This document shows, in pieces, positions 27,568-36,943 of a stretch of 64,000 nt of DNA. Positions within the stretch are counted from its first letter, which is position 1; each line of letters starts with the position of its first letter. The position numbers and the translations under genes are program-made. This DNA comes from Agaricicola taiwanensis (lineage in GTDB: Bacteria; Pseudomonadota; Alphaproteobacteria; Rhizobiales; Methylopilaceae). The stretch covers positions 1-64,000 of the forward strand of contig NZ_BMCP01000003.1 of the NCBI RefSeq assembly GCF_014635245.1. Direction: 5' to 3'. The notes below the pieces were generated by a model. The model was given only the letters and a program-made list of their open reading frames with translations. It was not told the origin of the DNA and searched no databases.

Positions 27568-28560
27568 CGTCTCGAACGGCTCGTCGCCCGAATTGGTGGG
27601 TCGCAGGTAGCGCTTGTCGATCACCATATGGGCGCCACGGTTGCCATTGACGACCTGAGTGACGCGGAGGTCGGCGACCAGGCTGCAAAGGGCGTAGGCG
27701 TCGGAACGCGACAGGCCGGTGTTGCGGGTCACCACATCGATCATTTCCTGCGTGGCGATCGCGACGCAGATGTCGAGATCCGGATCGAATGCCATGGTGA
27801 TGATCGTGTCGGCGGTTTCGGCACGCGGCCAGATCAGCGCGATGTCATTGCGCGCCGTCAATCGGAAGGTGCCTTCAAGGCCGGTTTCGAGGGCGGTTTC
27901 GCAGACCTCGCCGTCACCTTGAGCACCATGGCCATCGCCGACGGAGAAGAGGGCGCCATCCACGAAAACGGGGAGATAAAGCGTTGTTCCGGCCGTCAGG
28001 AGCCGATTGTCCATATTGCCGCCATTGCGACGCGGCGGCAGCGTGCTGAGACGACCCCATTGAGGGGGAGGGGCCACGGTCATGACGCCGAAGAAGGGCG
28101 ACAGCGGGATCTCTGTCCCCCAGGGCATGCGGCCGATCATCCTGTCGCGGTCGAGCGCGATATGGCGCACCTCACGGTCCGTGGGTTCATTGGGCAGGAT
28201 GCCCATCAGCGGCGTGGTGACGGTATAGCCCCAATCGAAGCCGAGGCGGATGTCCTCGATATCGATCTGGAGAACCCCTCCCTTCTCCGCTCCTTCCACG
28301 AAGACAGGGCCAGTGCAGATATGTCCCGGCAATTCCTGGCGCACGGAGGCATGGACGGCGTGCAGCGCCTCGGGCACGGTGAAGGGAGCTTCGGGCAGGA
28401 CATCCTTGCTGCCGGAGAGGGTGGAGATGGTGATGCGGTCGCCGGAGGGAATTGAGATGCGTGGCTTCATGCGGCCGTCGAAATAACCCCAATGGACGGT
28501 CTTGGGGCCGGCTTGCAGCACATGCTTGCGCGAATGAATCTTCTTTGAAATCGGGGACAT
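27556..28560 (-). CDS. Acetamidase/formamidase family protein
   Basis: A 334-residue FmdA/AmdA-family hydrolase, which releases ammonia from short-chain amides. Recognisable motifs are VHWGYFDG near the N terminus, GHICTGPVFVEGAEKGGVLQIDI, PRRNGGNMDNRLLTAGTTLYLPVFVDGALFSVGDGHGAQGDGEV and the later TGLSRSDAYALCSLVADLRVTQVVNG. Its proximity to 5-oxoprolinase suggests a nitrogen-scavenging neighbourhood, although it is transcribed separately. No strong ribosome site precedes ATG 28560. The natural amide is unknown. Confidence 0.88.
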   Translation of the reverse strand: MSPISKKIHSRKHVLQAGPKTVHWGYFDGRMKPRISIPSGDRITISTLSGSKDVLPEAPFTVPEALHAVHASVRQELPGHICTGPVFVEGAEKGGVLQIDIEDIRLGFDWGYTVTTPLMGILPNEPTDREVRHIALDRDRMIGRMPWGTEIPLSPFFGVMTVAPPPQWGRLSTLPPRRNGGNMDNRLLTAGTTLYLPVFVDGALFSVGDGHGAQGDGEVCETALETGLEGTFRLTARNDIALIWPRAETADTIITMAFDPDLDICVAIATQEMIDVVTRNTGLSRSDAYALCSLVADLRVTQVVNGNRGAHMVIDKRYLRPTNSGDEPFETLIA

Positions 28561-28698
28561 AGGACGACATGACGTGCTGACCTAAGCTTTGTCCAGCACG
28601 CTGAGGCCCTCACTGCGGAGAAGGAGTTTTCGCGTTCAGGCAACAGCCCTCCCCGGGCCGCATTTTGTACCGCTTCGGCTTGTGTGCCGGTACGAGCG

Positions 28699-30174
28699 TC
28701 ACCGCGCCAAGACGCGGGCCGCGTCGCGGGTGGTGTTGACGGCGGTGGAGACCTGCGACACGGCAGCCGAAATGGACGTGATGTTGCTGGTGATGGCCGC
28801 GACCGCGCCGGCGGTGTCCTGCATCTTTGAAGACATGTCGCGGGTGACGGCGCTCTGTTCCTCCATTGCGGTGGCCGTCGTCACCACGCCGTCGCGCATG
28901 ACGCCGACGGAGGCCTTGATATCCTCCAGCGTAGTGACAACGTCCTTGGAAATCATCTGCAGGCCGGAGATCTCGCCGCTGATCTGGTCGGTTGCCTTGG
29001 CCGCCTGATTGGCGAGGTTCTTGACTTCCTGGGCAACCACGGCAAAGCCGCGGCCCGCCTCGCCGGCGCGGGCCGATTCAATGGTGGCATTGAGAGCCAG
29101 AAGGTTGATCTGGGCCGCGATGTTCTGGATGAGGCCGACGATACCGCCCATGTTGCTCGCCGCATCGGACAGCTTGGTCGTGTAGTCGCCGACAACGGTG
29201 ACCTGGTCGAAGGCGCTGTCGGTGGCTTCACGGGATTTTGCCATGCTGGCCGCGATCTCGGATACCGAGGTTGCCAGTTCCTCCGAGGCGGCCGCGACCG
29301 CCTGCATGTTGTCGGTGGTGGAGGTTGCCATGTCCATGGCCTCTCCTGATTCCGAGGCAGAACGCGTGACCGCCTCGTCGATCTCGCCGAAATTCTGGTC
29401 GATCATCACACGTAGGTTTGCCAGGAGCTGGACTTGCTGGGTGATGTCGGTGGCGAATTTCACCACTTTGTAAGGCTTGCCCGACGAATCGAGGATCGGG
29501 TTGTAGGAGGCCTCGATCCAGATCTCGCGTCCCTCCCTGCCGAAGCGCTTATACTGCCCCGCCTGATATTCACCCGCGTTCAGGGCTGCCCAGAAATCGG
29601 CATATTCCCTGCTGGTCTTGTAAGCCGGATCGACGAAGATCGAATGATGCTGGCCCTTGATGTCATCAAGCGCGTAGCCCACCGCATTGAGGAAATTGTC
29701 ATTGGCATCAAGAATAGTGCCGTCAAGGTCGAATTCGATCACGGCCTGCGCCTTGCGAATGGCGGCGATCTGGCCGGCGCGATCGGCGTCTTCATGCTTC
29801 TGGCGCGTGATATCGGTTGCGAATTTGACGATCTTGTAAGGCTTGCCGTCGCGTCCAAGAATAGGGTTATAAGACGCCTCGATCCAGACTTCGCGGCCGT
29901 CCTTGGCTATCCGTTTGAACTGCCCCGCCTGAAAGTCACCGCGGCGCAACCGCTCCCAGAACTGCTTGTAATCAGGATTGTTCTTGTAATCATCATCGAC
30001 AAACATGCTGTGATGTTTGCCAATGATCTCGCCTTCCTCATACCCGAGCGTCTTAAGGAAGTTCTCGTTGGCAGCCAGAATGTGTCCGCCGAGGTCGAAC
30101 TCGATGACCGCCTGGACGCGGTCCAGAGCCTTCAATTTCGCGGCGCTTTCCTCATGCGTTGTTGATTTGAACAT
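28699..30174 (-). CDS. Soluble methyl-accepting chemotaxis protein with two PAS domains
   Basis: A 491-residue chemoreceptor without transmembrane helices. Two tandem PAS domains (about residues 10-120 and 135-245) are near-duplicates, each with AVIEFDLxGxILxANxNFL, a GxHHSxFVD segment and an [29 protein letters not shown] ending. The signalling domain occupies about 280-491, with the conserved hairpin tip [26 protein letters not shown]. It probably senses an intracellular cue such as redox state and signals to CheA. It is a lone gene with no other che genes nearby. Confidence 0.93.
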   Translation of the reverse strand: MFKSTTHEESAAKLKALDRVQAVIEFDLGGHILAANENFLKTLGYEEGEIIGKHHSMFVDDDYKNNPDYKQFWERLRRGDFQAGQFKRIAKDGREVWIEASYNPILGRDGKPYKIVKFATDITRQKHEDADRAGQIAAIRKAQAVIEFDLDGTILDANDNFLNAVGYALDDIKGQHHSIFVDPAYKTSREYADFWAALNAGEYQAGQYKRFGREGREIWIEASYNPILDSSGKPYKVVKFATDITQQVQLLANLRVMIDQNFGEIDEAVTRSASESGEAMDMATSTTDNMQAVAAASEELATSVSEIAASMAKSREATDSAFDQVTVVGDYTTKLSDAASNMGGIVGLIQNIAAQINLLALNATIESARAGEAGRGFAVVAQEVKNLANQAAKATDQISGEISGLQMISKDVVTTLEDIKASVGVMRDGVVTTATAMEEQSAVTRDMSSKMQDTAGAVAAITSNITSISAAVSQVSTAVNTTRDAARVLAR

Positions 30175-30532
30175 GATTTCCCACCCCGCCGGTCAACCAA
30201 GCTTCACCAGCGGGAGACCGGTACCCAAAGCTCCGTTTGCCGATGGTTGGAATTCTATGCTTCGGATAGTTAATCTTTGGTTGTTCTTGTTATTTCGGCG
30301 CGGCTTGAGCGGCGGTAGCGGGCGTTCGCCCGGCGCGGCATCCAGATGAGGTGAGGTCCGCGGATCAGAGCGGAGAGAGAACGAGCGGCAGCTGCTCGAG
30401 CTGGCGAAGCGGTTGCGAATGCGGCTGTCGTAACCTTTGGTTGTGCGCTGCGCACAAAAACTCGTGATCAGTACTGCCTAGAGATTCGTAGGATTTTCTG
30501 GTTCACTTACATTGACTTGCTGCGGCGCGGTA
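30175..30532. other. Intergenic region between the chemoreceptor and tetR
   Basis: Holds the divergent promoters of the chemoreceptor gene and of tetR. No coding frame is convincing. The tetR operator palindrome begins at its right edge (30533). Confidence 0.5.
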
Positions 30533-30558
30533 TTTATATCCGACCGGTTGGATATAAA
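30533..30558. promoter_or_regulatory. Nearly perfect 26-bp palindrome, probable TetR operator
   Basis: Arms TTTATATCC and GGATATAAA flank an ACCGGT centre. Only one symmetrical pair in 26 bp fails to match. It ends 9 bases before the tetR ATG, an ideal position for autorepression and for repression of the efflux genes downstream. Confidence 0.75.
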
Positions 30559-30567
30559 AGGTGCGCC

Positions 30568-31155
30568 ATGGGGCGGAACAGGACAATCGATCGCGATGCG
30601 GTTCTCGACGCCGCGCAGAAGGTGGTCAGCCGCGATGGCGCCATCGGGCTGACGCTCGATGCCGTCGCCCATGAAGCCGGGATCAGCAAGGCCAGCGTCC
30701 TTTACGACTGCAAGACCAAGCAGCAGCTCATTCAGGCTGTGATCGAGCGCCGGATCGCGCGCGACACCGAACGCGCGCGAGACGCGGTTTCGAAGCTCGG
30801 CGATTGCCCCAATCCCAGCATCGAAGCCTTGATCGCGTCCTTCCAGTCGGAGGTCTCCGATGAGGATCGCGCGGTCGCCATCCATCTGATCGCGGCCATG
30901 GCGCAGGACAATGAGCTCCGCGCGCCGGTCCAGGAATTGATCGCCAGCCACGTCCGCGACATTCGCGCGACATCCGCCACCCCGCGGGGGGCTCTTCTGG
31001 CCTTCTTCGCGCTAGAAGGCATGAAGCTGCTCGACTGGTTTGGTCTTCATCGCTGCTCCGAGGCGGAACGCGATCAGCTCATCAAGGATATCCGTTGGCT
31101 CGTGGATCAGAGCCCGGGCGATCCGCCCCCGTCTCCAGAGGCAACGCACGGATAG
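30568..31155 (+). CDS. TetR-family repressor of the adjacent RND pump
   Basis: A 195-residue TetR regulator with an N-terminal helix-turn-helix (AVLDAAQKVVSRDGAIGLTLDAVAHEAGISKASVLYDCKTKQQLIQAVI) and a helical ligand domain. ATG 30568 follows AAAGG; the open frame upstream runs through the operator and is not coding. The gene is directly before an RND adaptor and pump, the usual setting for a drug-responsive repressor. The variant recognition helix (SVLYDCKTK rather than a more common LYYHF pattern) may explain its own palindrome. Confidence 0.9.
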   Translation: MGRNRTIDRDAVLDAAQKVVSRDGAIGLTLDAVAHEAGISKASVLYDCKTKQQLIQAVIERRIARDTERARDAVSKLGDCPNPSIEALIASFQSEVSDEDRAVAIHLIAAMAQDNELRAPVQELIASHVRDIRATSATPRGALLAFFALEGMKLLDWFGLHRCSEAERDQLIKDIRWLVDQSPGDPPPSPEATHG

Positions 31156-31222
31156 CCGTTGCTGTCGCTCCTTCTTTCGATTTCAAAGCCTCCGCGGCCT
31201 CATACTCAGGATATTGAACCCC

Positions 31223-32416
31223 ATGCCGGCTCTTCGATCTCTCACACGCGTCCTCCTCGCCGCGAGCGCCTTTGCCTTTCTCGCGGCCTGTTCTGACGAC
31301 GAGGCAGCGGCGCCGGCAGGCGGTGCGGGCGCGCCGCCGCCCGGCGTCAGCGTGGTGACCATCGCACCGGAAGCCCTGCCGCTAACCAATGATCTTCCTG
31401 GCCGCATCGCACCAACCCGCATCGCCGAGGTGCGTCCACGGGTTGCCGGCATCATCATCGAACGCGTGTTCGAGCAGGGCAGCATCGTCAAGGAAGGCGA
31501 TGTGCTTTACCGCATCGACCCCGAACCGTTCCGGGTGCAGGTGGCGAGCGCGCGGGCAACCCTGCAGCGCGCCGAGGCAACCCAGCTTCTGGCGCGCCAG
31601 CAGCAGCAGCGCCAGTCGGAGCTGCGCGAGCGCAACGTCGCCAGCGGTCAGCAGTTCGACAGTGCCGTTGCCGCGCTTGCCCAGGCCGATGCCGATGTGG
31701 CGTCCGCCCGCGCGGGCCTCGCCGCCGCCGAGCTTGACCTTCAGTATTCCGAGGTGAAGGCACCCATCAGCGGCCGCATCGGCCGGGCCCTCATCACCGA
31801 AGGTGCCCTCGTCAGCTCGGCAGGGGCGGAGAACCTGGCGACCATTCAGCAGCTTGACCCCGTCTATGCCGATTTCACCCAGTCAGCATCCGATCTGATG
31901 GCGCTGCGCCGCGCTCTGGAGCTAGGCTCGCTCACCAGCTCTGATCCGGGTGAGGCCAAGGTACAGCTCATCCTGGACGACGGTACCGCTTACAAGCATC
32001 AGGGCCGCCTGCTGTTTTCCGAAGCGGCGGTGGATGCCACCACGGGGCAGGTGACGCTGCGCGGTGAATTCCCCAATCCCGATGGCGACCTTCTGCCGGG
32101 CATGTATGTGCGCGTGTTGATCGAACAGGGCGTCGAACCCAATGCCATCGCCGTGCCGCAGCAGGCCGTGCAGCGTGACGGCAGCGGTCGCGCCCAGGTC
32201 TATGTGGTGGGCGAGGACAAGAAGGCGAGCCTCCGCAATGTCAGCACCGGCCGCATTCTCGGCAATCGCTGGGTCATCAATGAAGGGCTGAAGGCCGGTG
32301 AGCTGGTCGTGGTCGAAGGCTTCCAGAAAATCCGTCCCGGTGCGGAGGTGAATGCTCAGCCGTGGACGCAGCAGCAGGCTGACGCCTCCGCCGCCAGCGA
32401 AACGAAGACCCAGTAA
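31223..32416 (+). CDS. RND efflux periplasmic adaptor lipoprotein
   Basis: A 397-residue membrane fusion protein of the AcrA/MexA type, joining the inner-membrane pump to an outer-membrane channel. The lipobox FLAAC puts the lipidated cysteine at residue 23. The lipoyl/hairpin region follows (RVAGIIIERVFEQGSIVKEGDVLYRID, then a Gln/Arg-rich coiled coil), and the beta-barrel portion ends with VPQQAVQRDGSGRAQVYVV. ATG 31223 is chosen because the signal peptide starts there; AGGA lies 11 bases upstream. It is 12 bases before the pump gene. Confidence 0.92.
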   Translation: MPALRSLTRVLLAASAFAFLAACSDDEAAAPAGGAGAPPPGVSVVTIAPEALPLTNDLPGRIAPTRIAEVRPRVAGIIIERVFEQGSIVKEGDVLYRIDPEPFRVQVASARATLQRAEATQLLARQQQQRQSELRERNVASGQQFDSAVAALAQADADVASARAGLAAAELDLQYSEVKAPISGRIGRALITEGALVSSAGAENLATIQQLDPVYADFTQSASDLMALRRALELGSLTSSDPGEAKVQLILDDGTAYKHQGRLLFSEAAVDATTGQVTLRGEFPNPDGDLLPGMYVRVLIEQGVEPNAIAVPQQAVQRDGSGRAQVYVVGEDKKASLRNVSTGRILGNRWVINEGLKAGELVVVEGFQKIRPGAEVNAQPWTQQQADASAASETKTQ

Positions 32417-32428
32417 GGATCGCGCCTC

Positions 32429-35400
32429 ATGCCGAGTTTTTTCATCAACCGGCCGATCTTTGCCTGGGTCGTTGCCATCTTCATCATGCTTGCCGGCGTC
32501 ATCGCGCTGCCGCTTCTGCCAGTCGCGCAATATCCCAACGTCGCGCCGCCGCAGATCTCGATCAGCACCAATTATCCGGGCGCTTCGCCGGAGGACATCT
32601 ACCAGTCGGTGACGCGGCCCATCGAAGAAGAGCTCAACGGCGTTCCCGGGCTGATCTATTTTGAATCGACCTCCGACGCCTCCGGCCGGATTTCCATCAA
32701 TGCCACCTTCGAGCCGGGAACGCCTATCAACGAGGCGCAGGTGGAGGTGCAGAACCGCATCAGCCGCATCGAGTCGCGCCTTCCCTCGGCCGTGGCGCAG
32801 CAGGGCATGCGCATCGAGCAGGCCGGCAGCGGCTTTCTCCTGGTGGCGGCGCTGGTCTCCACCGATGGGTCGCTCGACGCCGTCGGTCTCGGCGATTACA
32901 TCAGCCGCAACGTGCTTGGCGAGATCCGCCGCGTGCCCGGCGTGGGTTCGGCGCAGCTCTTCGCCACCCAGCGCTCCATGCGCGTCTGGATGGATCCGGA
33001 CAAGATGCTGGGTCTCAATCTCACCGCCAGTGACATCACCAATGCCATCCAGGCGCAGAACGCCCAGGTCGCGGCGGGCCGGATCGGTGCGCAGCCGACC
33101 ACCGTTACCCAGCAGATTTCGGCTTCAGTCCTGGTGCAGGGCCAGCTTGCCTCGCCGGAGGAGTTCGGCGCCATCGTGCTGCGCGCCAATCCGGATGGTT
33201 CCTCGGTCCGCCTGCGCGACGTCGCACGGATCGAGGTCGGGGGTGAGTCCTACAATTTCTCGAGCCGCCTGAATGGGCAGCCCGCCGCCGCCATCGGCGT
33301 TCAGCTTTCGCCCACCGGCAACGCAATGTCGACTTCGGCCGCCGTCCGCGCAAAGATGGAAGAACTGGCCGGCTTCTTCCCGCCGGGGCTTCAATATGAG
33401 ATCCCATACGATACATCGCCCTTCGTCGCGGTCTCGATCGAAAAGGTGCTGCACACGCTGCTGGAGGCGGTCGGCCTCGTCTTCGTGGTGATGTTCCTGT
33501 TCCTGCAGAACTTCCGCTACACGCTGATCCCGACGATCGTCGTGCCGGTGGCGCTGCTCGGCACCTGCGCCATCATGCTGGCCTCGGGCTTCTCCATCAA
33601 CGTCCTCACCATGTTCGCCATGGTGCTGGCGATCGGTATCCTGGTGGATGACGCTATCGTGGTGGTGGAGAACGTCGAGCGCATCATGGCGGAGGAGGGG
33701 CTCTCACCTCGCGAGGCCACCAAGAAAGCCATGGGGCAGATCACCGGCGCCATCATCGGCATCACGCTTGTGCTGACAGCCGTCTTCGTGCCCATGGCCT
33801 TCTTTCCCGGTGCGGTCGGCATCATCTATCAGCAGTTCAGCCTGACCATGGTGGTGTCCATCCTGTTCTCGGGCTTCCTGGCGCTCTCGCTGACACCGGC
33901 GCTCTGTGCCACCTTCCTGAAGCCGATCAAGGGACATCACGAGAAGAAGGGCTTCTTCGGCTGGTTCAACCGCACCTTCGACCGCACATCGCGCCGCTAC
34001 AGCGGCTGGGTTGCCAAGCTCCTGAAGCGCACCGGCCAGGTGATGATCGTCTATGTGGCGCTGCTGGTCGGGCTGGGCTGGCTTTATGTGGGTCTGCCGT
34101 CGGCTTTCCTGCCCAACGAGGATCAGGGCTTCCTGATCGTCGATATCCAGGCGCCGCCCGAGGCCAGCGACCGGCGGACGCTGGAAGTCATCGAGCAGGT
34201 TGAAAAGGCCGTTCTCGATGAGGAGGCGGTGGATCGCATCATCGCCATCGCCGGTTTCAGCTTCTCCGGCTCCGGGCAGAACGCGGCCCTTGCCTTCGTG
34301 ACGCTGAAGGATTGGGAGGAGCGTGGGGCGGAGGATTCCGCTGCGGCGCTGGCCCAACGCATCAACGGCAAGCTGATGCAGATCAAGGATGCACGCGCCT
34401 TTGCGCTGTCGCCTCCGCCGATCCAGGGTCTCGGCACCACCAGCGGGTTCTCCTTCCGCCTCCAGGATCGCGGTGGTCTGGGCCAGGCCCCGCTGGCGGC
34501 CGCGCGCGACCAGTTGCTGGCTGCTGCCGCAAACAGCGAGGTCGTGACCGGGCTGCGCGTGGAGGGACTGCCTGATGCGGCACAGGTGCAGCTCATCATC
34601 GATCGTGAGAAGGCGAACACCTTCGGCGTCACCTTTGCGGACATCAACTCCACCATCACGACGAACCTCGGCTCGTCCTACATCAACGACTATCCCAATA
34701 CGGGCCGCATGCAGCGGGTCATGGTGCAGGCGGACGCGGCCCAGCGGATGCATACGACGGACCTCCTGAAGCTCAATGTGAAGAATGCCAGCGGCGGCAT
34801 GGTCCCGTTCTCGGCCTTCGCCTCCATCGAGTGGATCAAGGGGCCGGCGCAGATCACCGGCTACAATGGTTATCCGTCGATCCGTATTTCAGGCGAGGCA
34901 AAGCCCGGCTATTCCTCTGGTGACGCCATCGCCGAGATGCAGCGCTTGGCCGGTGAACTGCCGCAGGGCTTCGGTTATGAGTGGACCGGCCAATCCCTGC
35001 AGGAGATCCAGTCGGGTGCCCAAGCACCGCTTCTGATCGCGCTCAGTATCGTCTTCGTTTTCCTGCTGCTGGCCGCGCTCTATGAGAGCTGGTCGATCCC
35101 GCTCGCGGTCATCCTCGTGGTGCCGCTCGGCGTCATCGGGTCCGTGCTGGCGGTCATGATGCGGTCGATGCCCAACGACGTCTATTTCCTCGTCGGCCTT
35201 ATCGCCATCATCGGCCTGTCCGCCAAGAACGCGATCCTGATCATCGAGTTCGCCAAAGACCTCAGAGCCGAGGGCAAACCTCTCCTGGAGGCGACCATCG
35301 AGGCCGCGCATCTGCGCTTCCGGCCGATCCTGATGACCTCGCTCGCCTTCACGCTGGGCGTGGTGCCGCTGGCGATCGCCACGGGCGCCAGTGCGGCGAG

Positions 35401-35557
35401 CCAGAACGCCATCGGTACCGGCGTGCTGGGCGGCATGATCTCGGCAACGGTGCTGGCGGTGTTTTTCGTGCCGGTGTTCTTCGTCTTCATCGCGAAACTC
35501 TTCAGCCGTTCGGCGAAGGAGGAGGCGAAAGAGGGCGTGGCGGCTCCGGCCGAATAG
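32429..35557 (+). CDS. RND multidrug efflux permease (HAE1 family)
   Basis: A 1042-residue proton-driven inner-membrane pump of the AcrB/MexB type with 12 helices and two large periplasmic loops. Diagnostic stretches are MPSFFINRPIFAWVVAI, SPEDIYQSVTRPIEEELNGVPG, and the helix-4 proton relay VDDAIVVVENVERIM (paired aspartates). No outer-membrane channel gene follows, so a TolC-like protein must come from elsewhere. Co-transcribed with the adaptor and under likely TetR control. Confidence 0.95.
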   Translation: MPSFFINRPIFAWVVAIFIMLAGVIALPLLPVAQYPNVAPPQISISTNYPGASPEDIYQSVTRPIEEELNGVPGLIYFESTSDASGRISINATFEPGTPINEAQVEVQNRISRIESRLPSAVAQQGMRIEQAGSGFLLVAALVSTDGSLDAVGLGDYISRNVLGEIRRVPGVGSAQLFATQRSMRVWMDPDKMLGLNLTASDITNAIQAQNAQVAAGRIGAQPTTVTQQISASVLVQGQLASPEEFGAIVLRANPDGSSVRLRDVARIEVGGESYNFSSRLNGQPAAAIGVQLSPTGNAMSTSAAVRAKMEELAGFFPPGLQYEIPYDTSPFVAVSIEKVLHTLLEAVGLVFVVMFLFLQNFRYTLIPTIVVPVALLGTCAIMLASGFSINVLTMFAMVLAIGILVDDAIVVVENVERIMAEEGLSPREATKKAMGQITGAIIGITLVLTAVFVPMAFFPGAVGIIYQQFSLTMVVSILFSGFLALSLTPALCATFLKPIKGHHEKKGFFGWFNRTFDRTSRRYSGWVAKLLKRTGQVMIVYVALLVGLGWLYVGLPSAFLPNEDQGFLIVDIQAPPEASDRRTLEVIEQVEKAVLDEEAVDRIIAIAGFSFSGSGQNAALAFVTLKDWEERGAEDSAAALAQRINGKLMQIKDARAFALSPPPIQGLGTTSGFSFRLQDRGGLGQAPLAAARDQLLAAAANSEVVTGLRVEGLPDAAQVQLIIDREKANTFGVTFADINSTITTNLGSSYINDYPNTGRMQRVMVQADAAQRMHTTDLLKLNVKNASGGMVPFSAFASIEWIKGPAQITGYNGYPSIRISGEAKPGYSSGDAIAEMQRLAGELPQGFGYEWTGQSLQEIQSGAQAPLLIALSIVFVFLLLAALYESWSIPLAVILVVPLGVIGSVLAVMMRSMPNDVYFLVGLIAIIGLSAKNAILIIEFAKDLRAEGKPLLEATIEAAHLRFRPILMTSLAFTLGVVPLAIATGASAASQNAIGTGVLGGMISATVLAVFFVPVFFVFIAKLFSRSAKEEAKEGVAAPAE

Positions 35558-35580
35558 CCGACAGACAAATGCTGACGGGA

Positions 35581-35611
35581 AAGCCGCGGGTAGCGCCCCG
35601 CGGCTTTTTCT
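35581..35611 (+). terminator. Rho-independent terminator after the RND pump
   Basis: Stem AAGCCGCGGG (35581-35590) and CCCGCGGCTT (35597-35606), six-base loop TAGCGC, then a T-rich tail. It ends just before the convergent PfkB kinase stop and may serve both strands. Confidence 0.85.
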
Positions 35612-35620
35612 TTGATCAGG

Positions 35621-36550
35621 TCAGGCGGGAAGCTCGTATCGCCAGGGCGGATTGGCACCGGCGCGGCTGCAGGTCACCGCGGCGCATTTCGCCGCGAACA
35701 GGAGGCATCGTTCCACATCGTCGGGGGCCATGGCCGACAGCGCTTCACGGTCTTTAAGATGCTGGCCTTCCAGAAGCGCCACCATAAGCGCGCCCTGGAA
35801 GGTATCGCCGGCGCCGATGGTGTCCGCCACGTCCACTCTCAGCGCCTCTACCGATATCATGCCGGTCCTGGTCCAGGCGCGGGCGCCTTTTTCGCCCTCG
35901 GTCAGCACCATCAGAGAGACGCCATCCGCCAATGCACCGGCCGCGAAGGTCGCGACATCAGCATCGCCGTAGAGGTAGGAAAAATCGACGTCGGACAATC
36001 GGAGGATGTCGGCCCTCACCATGAAGGCTTCCATCTTCCCGCGGTAATCATCGAGATCGGTAACGAGATTGGGCCGGCAGTTCGGATCGAAGGAAATGAT
36101 GCACCTTGCCTTCGCCTCATCCACCAGCTTCAGTCCTTCGGCATGGCCCTGATCGGCGATCAATGAGGTGGAGCCGATATGCAGCGCTTCCACCCGCTCG
36201 AACGGAATGGCTCCAGCCTCGTGCCGCCATTGGCGCGTGGCCGAGCTCTCGTCATAAAAGGCATAGGACGGCTCTCCATCAGCCAGGCGCACGAAGGCGA
36301 GCGTCGTTTGCGCCTGTGGCCGGAGGCTGCAGGCGAGGCTGACACCCGATGCTTCGGCATGGGCCGCAATCATGGCGCCGAACATGTCGGTGGAAATGCC
36401 GCCGACAAAGCCGGCCTGCGCGCCTAGGCGGGCCATTGCGACGGCGACGTTGAGACAGGAGCCTCCGGCCACGGGTATGAAGGCCTCACGGCCGTCAGCC
36501 GTTCGCATGGGCATGAAGTCGATCAGGCTGTCGCCGCAACTCAGCAGCAT
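35621..36550 (-). CDS. PfkB-family carbohydrate kinase
   Basis: A 309-residue ribokinase/fructokinase-type sugar kinase. Motifs are CGDSLIDFMP at the start, GGSCLNVAVAMARLGA (sugar-binding glycines), and DTIGAGDTFQGALM, the C-terminal PfkB signature with the catalytic aspartate. ATG 36550 is chosen because GGGAG lies eight bases upstream and the protein then starts at the normal point; the frame upstream to 36661 is an Arg/Pro-rich shadow. No transporter gene accompanies it, so the sugar (fructose most often in this branch) is inferred. Confidence 0.9.
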   Translation of the reverse strand: MLLSCGDSLIDFMPMRTADGREAFIPVAGGSCLNVAVAMARLGAQAGFVGGISTDMFGAMIAAHAEASGVSLACSLRPQAQTTLAFVRLADGEPSYAFYDESSATRQWRHEAGAIPFERVEALHIGSTSLIADQGHAEGLKLVDEAKARCIISFDPNCRPNLVTDLDDYRGKMEAFMVRADILRLSDVDFSYLYGDADVATFAAGALADGVSLMVLTEGEKGARAWTRTGMISVEALRVDVADTIGAGDTFQGALMVALLEGQHLKDREALSAMAPDDVERCLLFAAKCAAVTCSRAGANPPWRYELPA

Positions 36551-36740
36551 CAGGTACTCCCGTTTCGGTGCCAGTGACCCATGACTGGAACGGTATTCGC
36601 GTAAAAAGGTTCTGGGATGAGGGGGCAGCGTTGCCCCTGGGGATCGTCGAAGGCATTCCATGCTGACGATCCGTTGGGGAGATTTCCATTTAGCTCAGCA
36701 TCTGTCAATGCAGCTCCAGATATGATCCCTGCCCAAATGC

Positions 36741-36830
36741 CGGCTTAACATTGAAAGTTCCGCGGTAGCCGCGCTTGTTCCGCAGTTCTTCATGCATAGT
36801 CCTGGCGCTGACCTGTTTATTCAATATTCG
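36741..36830 (-). pseudogene. Possible remnant of an IS21-type transposase (IstA)
   Basis: The minus-strand reading ARTMHEELRNKRGYRG resembles the conserved isaarIyrElkeqGYtGsy-type segment of IstA proteins. It covers only about 30 codons, without a start or flanking IS structure. The similarity is recalled from family patterns and rests on few residues. Confidence 0.3.
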
Positions 36831-36893
36831 GGCGTCGGACAGAGCGGCGAGGCTGCATTGCAGAAAAACGCCCCGCATGCTTTCGCGCGATGC

Positions 36894-36916
36894 TACAGTG
36901 CTTACAAAAAACTGTA
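36894..36916. promoter_or_regulatory. Inverted repeat before the aldehyde dehydrogenase operon
   Basis: Arms TACAGT (36894-36899) and ACTGTA (36911-36916) separated by 11 bases, ending 27 bases before the ATG. A plausible operator or promoter-overlapping site for an unknown regulator. Confidence 0.35.
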
Positions 36917-36943
36917 TGCACAGCACGGATTGAGGAAGCAGGC

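Larger units (their letters stand above)
36551..36943. other. Intergenic region with a possible transposase relic and an inverted repeat
   Basis: Divergent promoters of the PfkB kinase and the aldehyde dehydrogenase lie here. It contains a short minus-strand frame resembling IS21 IstA (36741-36830) and an inverted repeat at 36894-36916, both annotated separately. Nothing else recognised. Confidence 0.45.
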
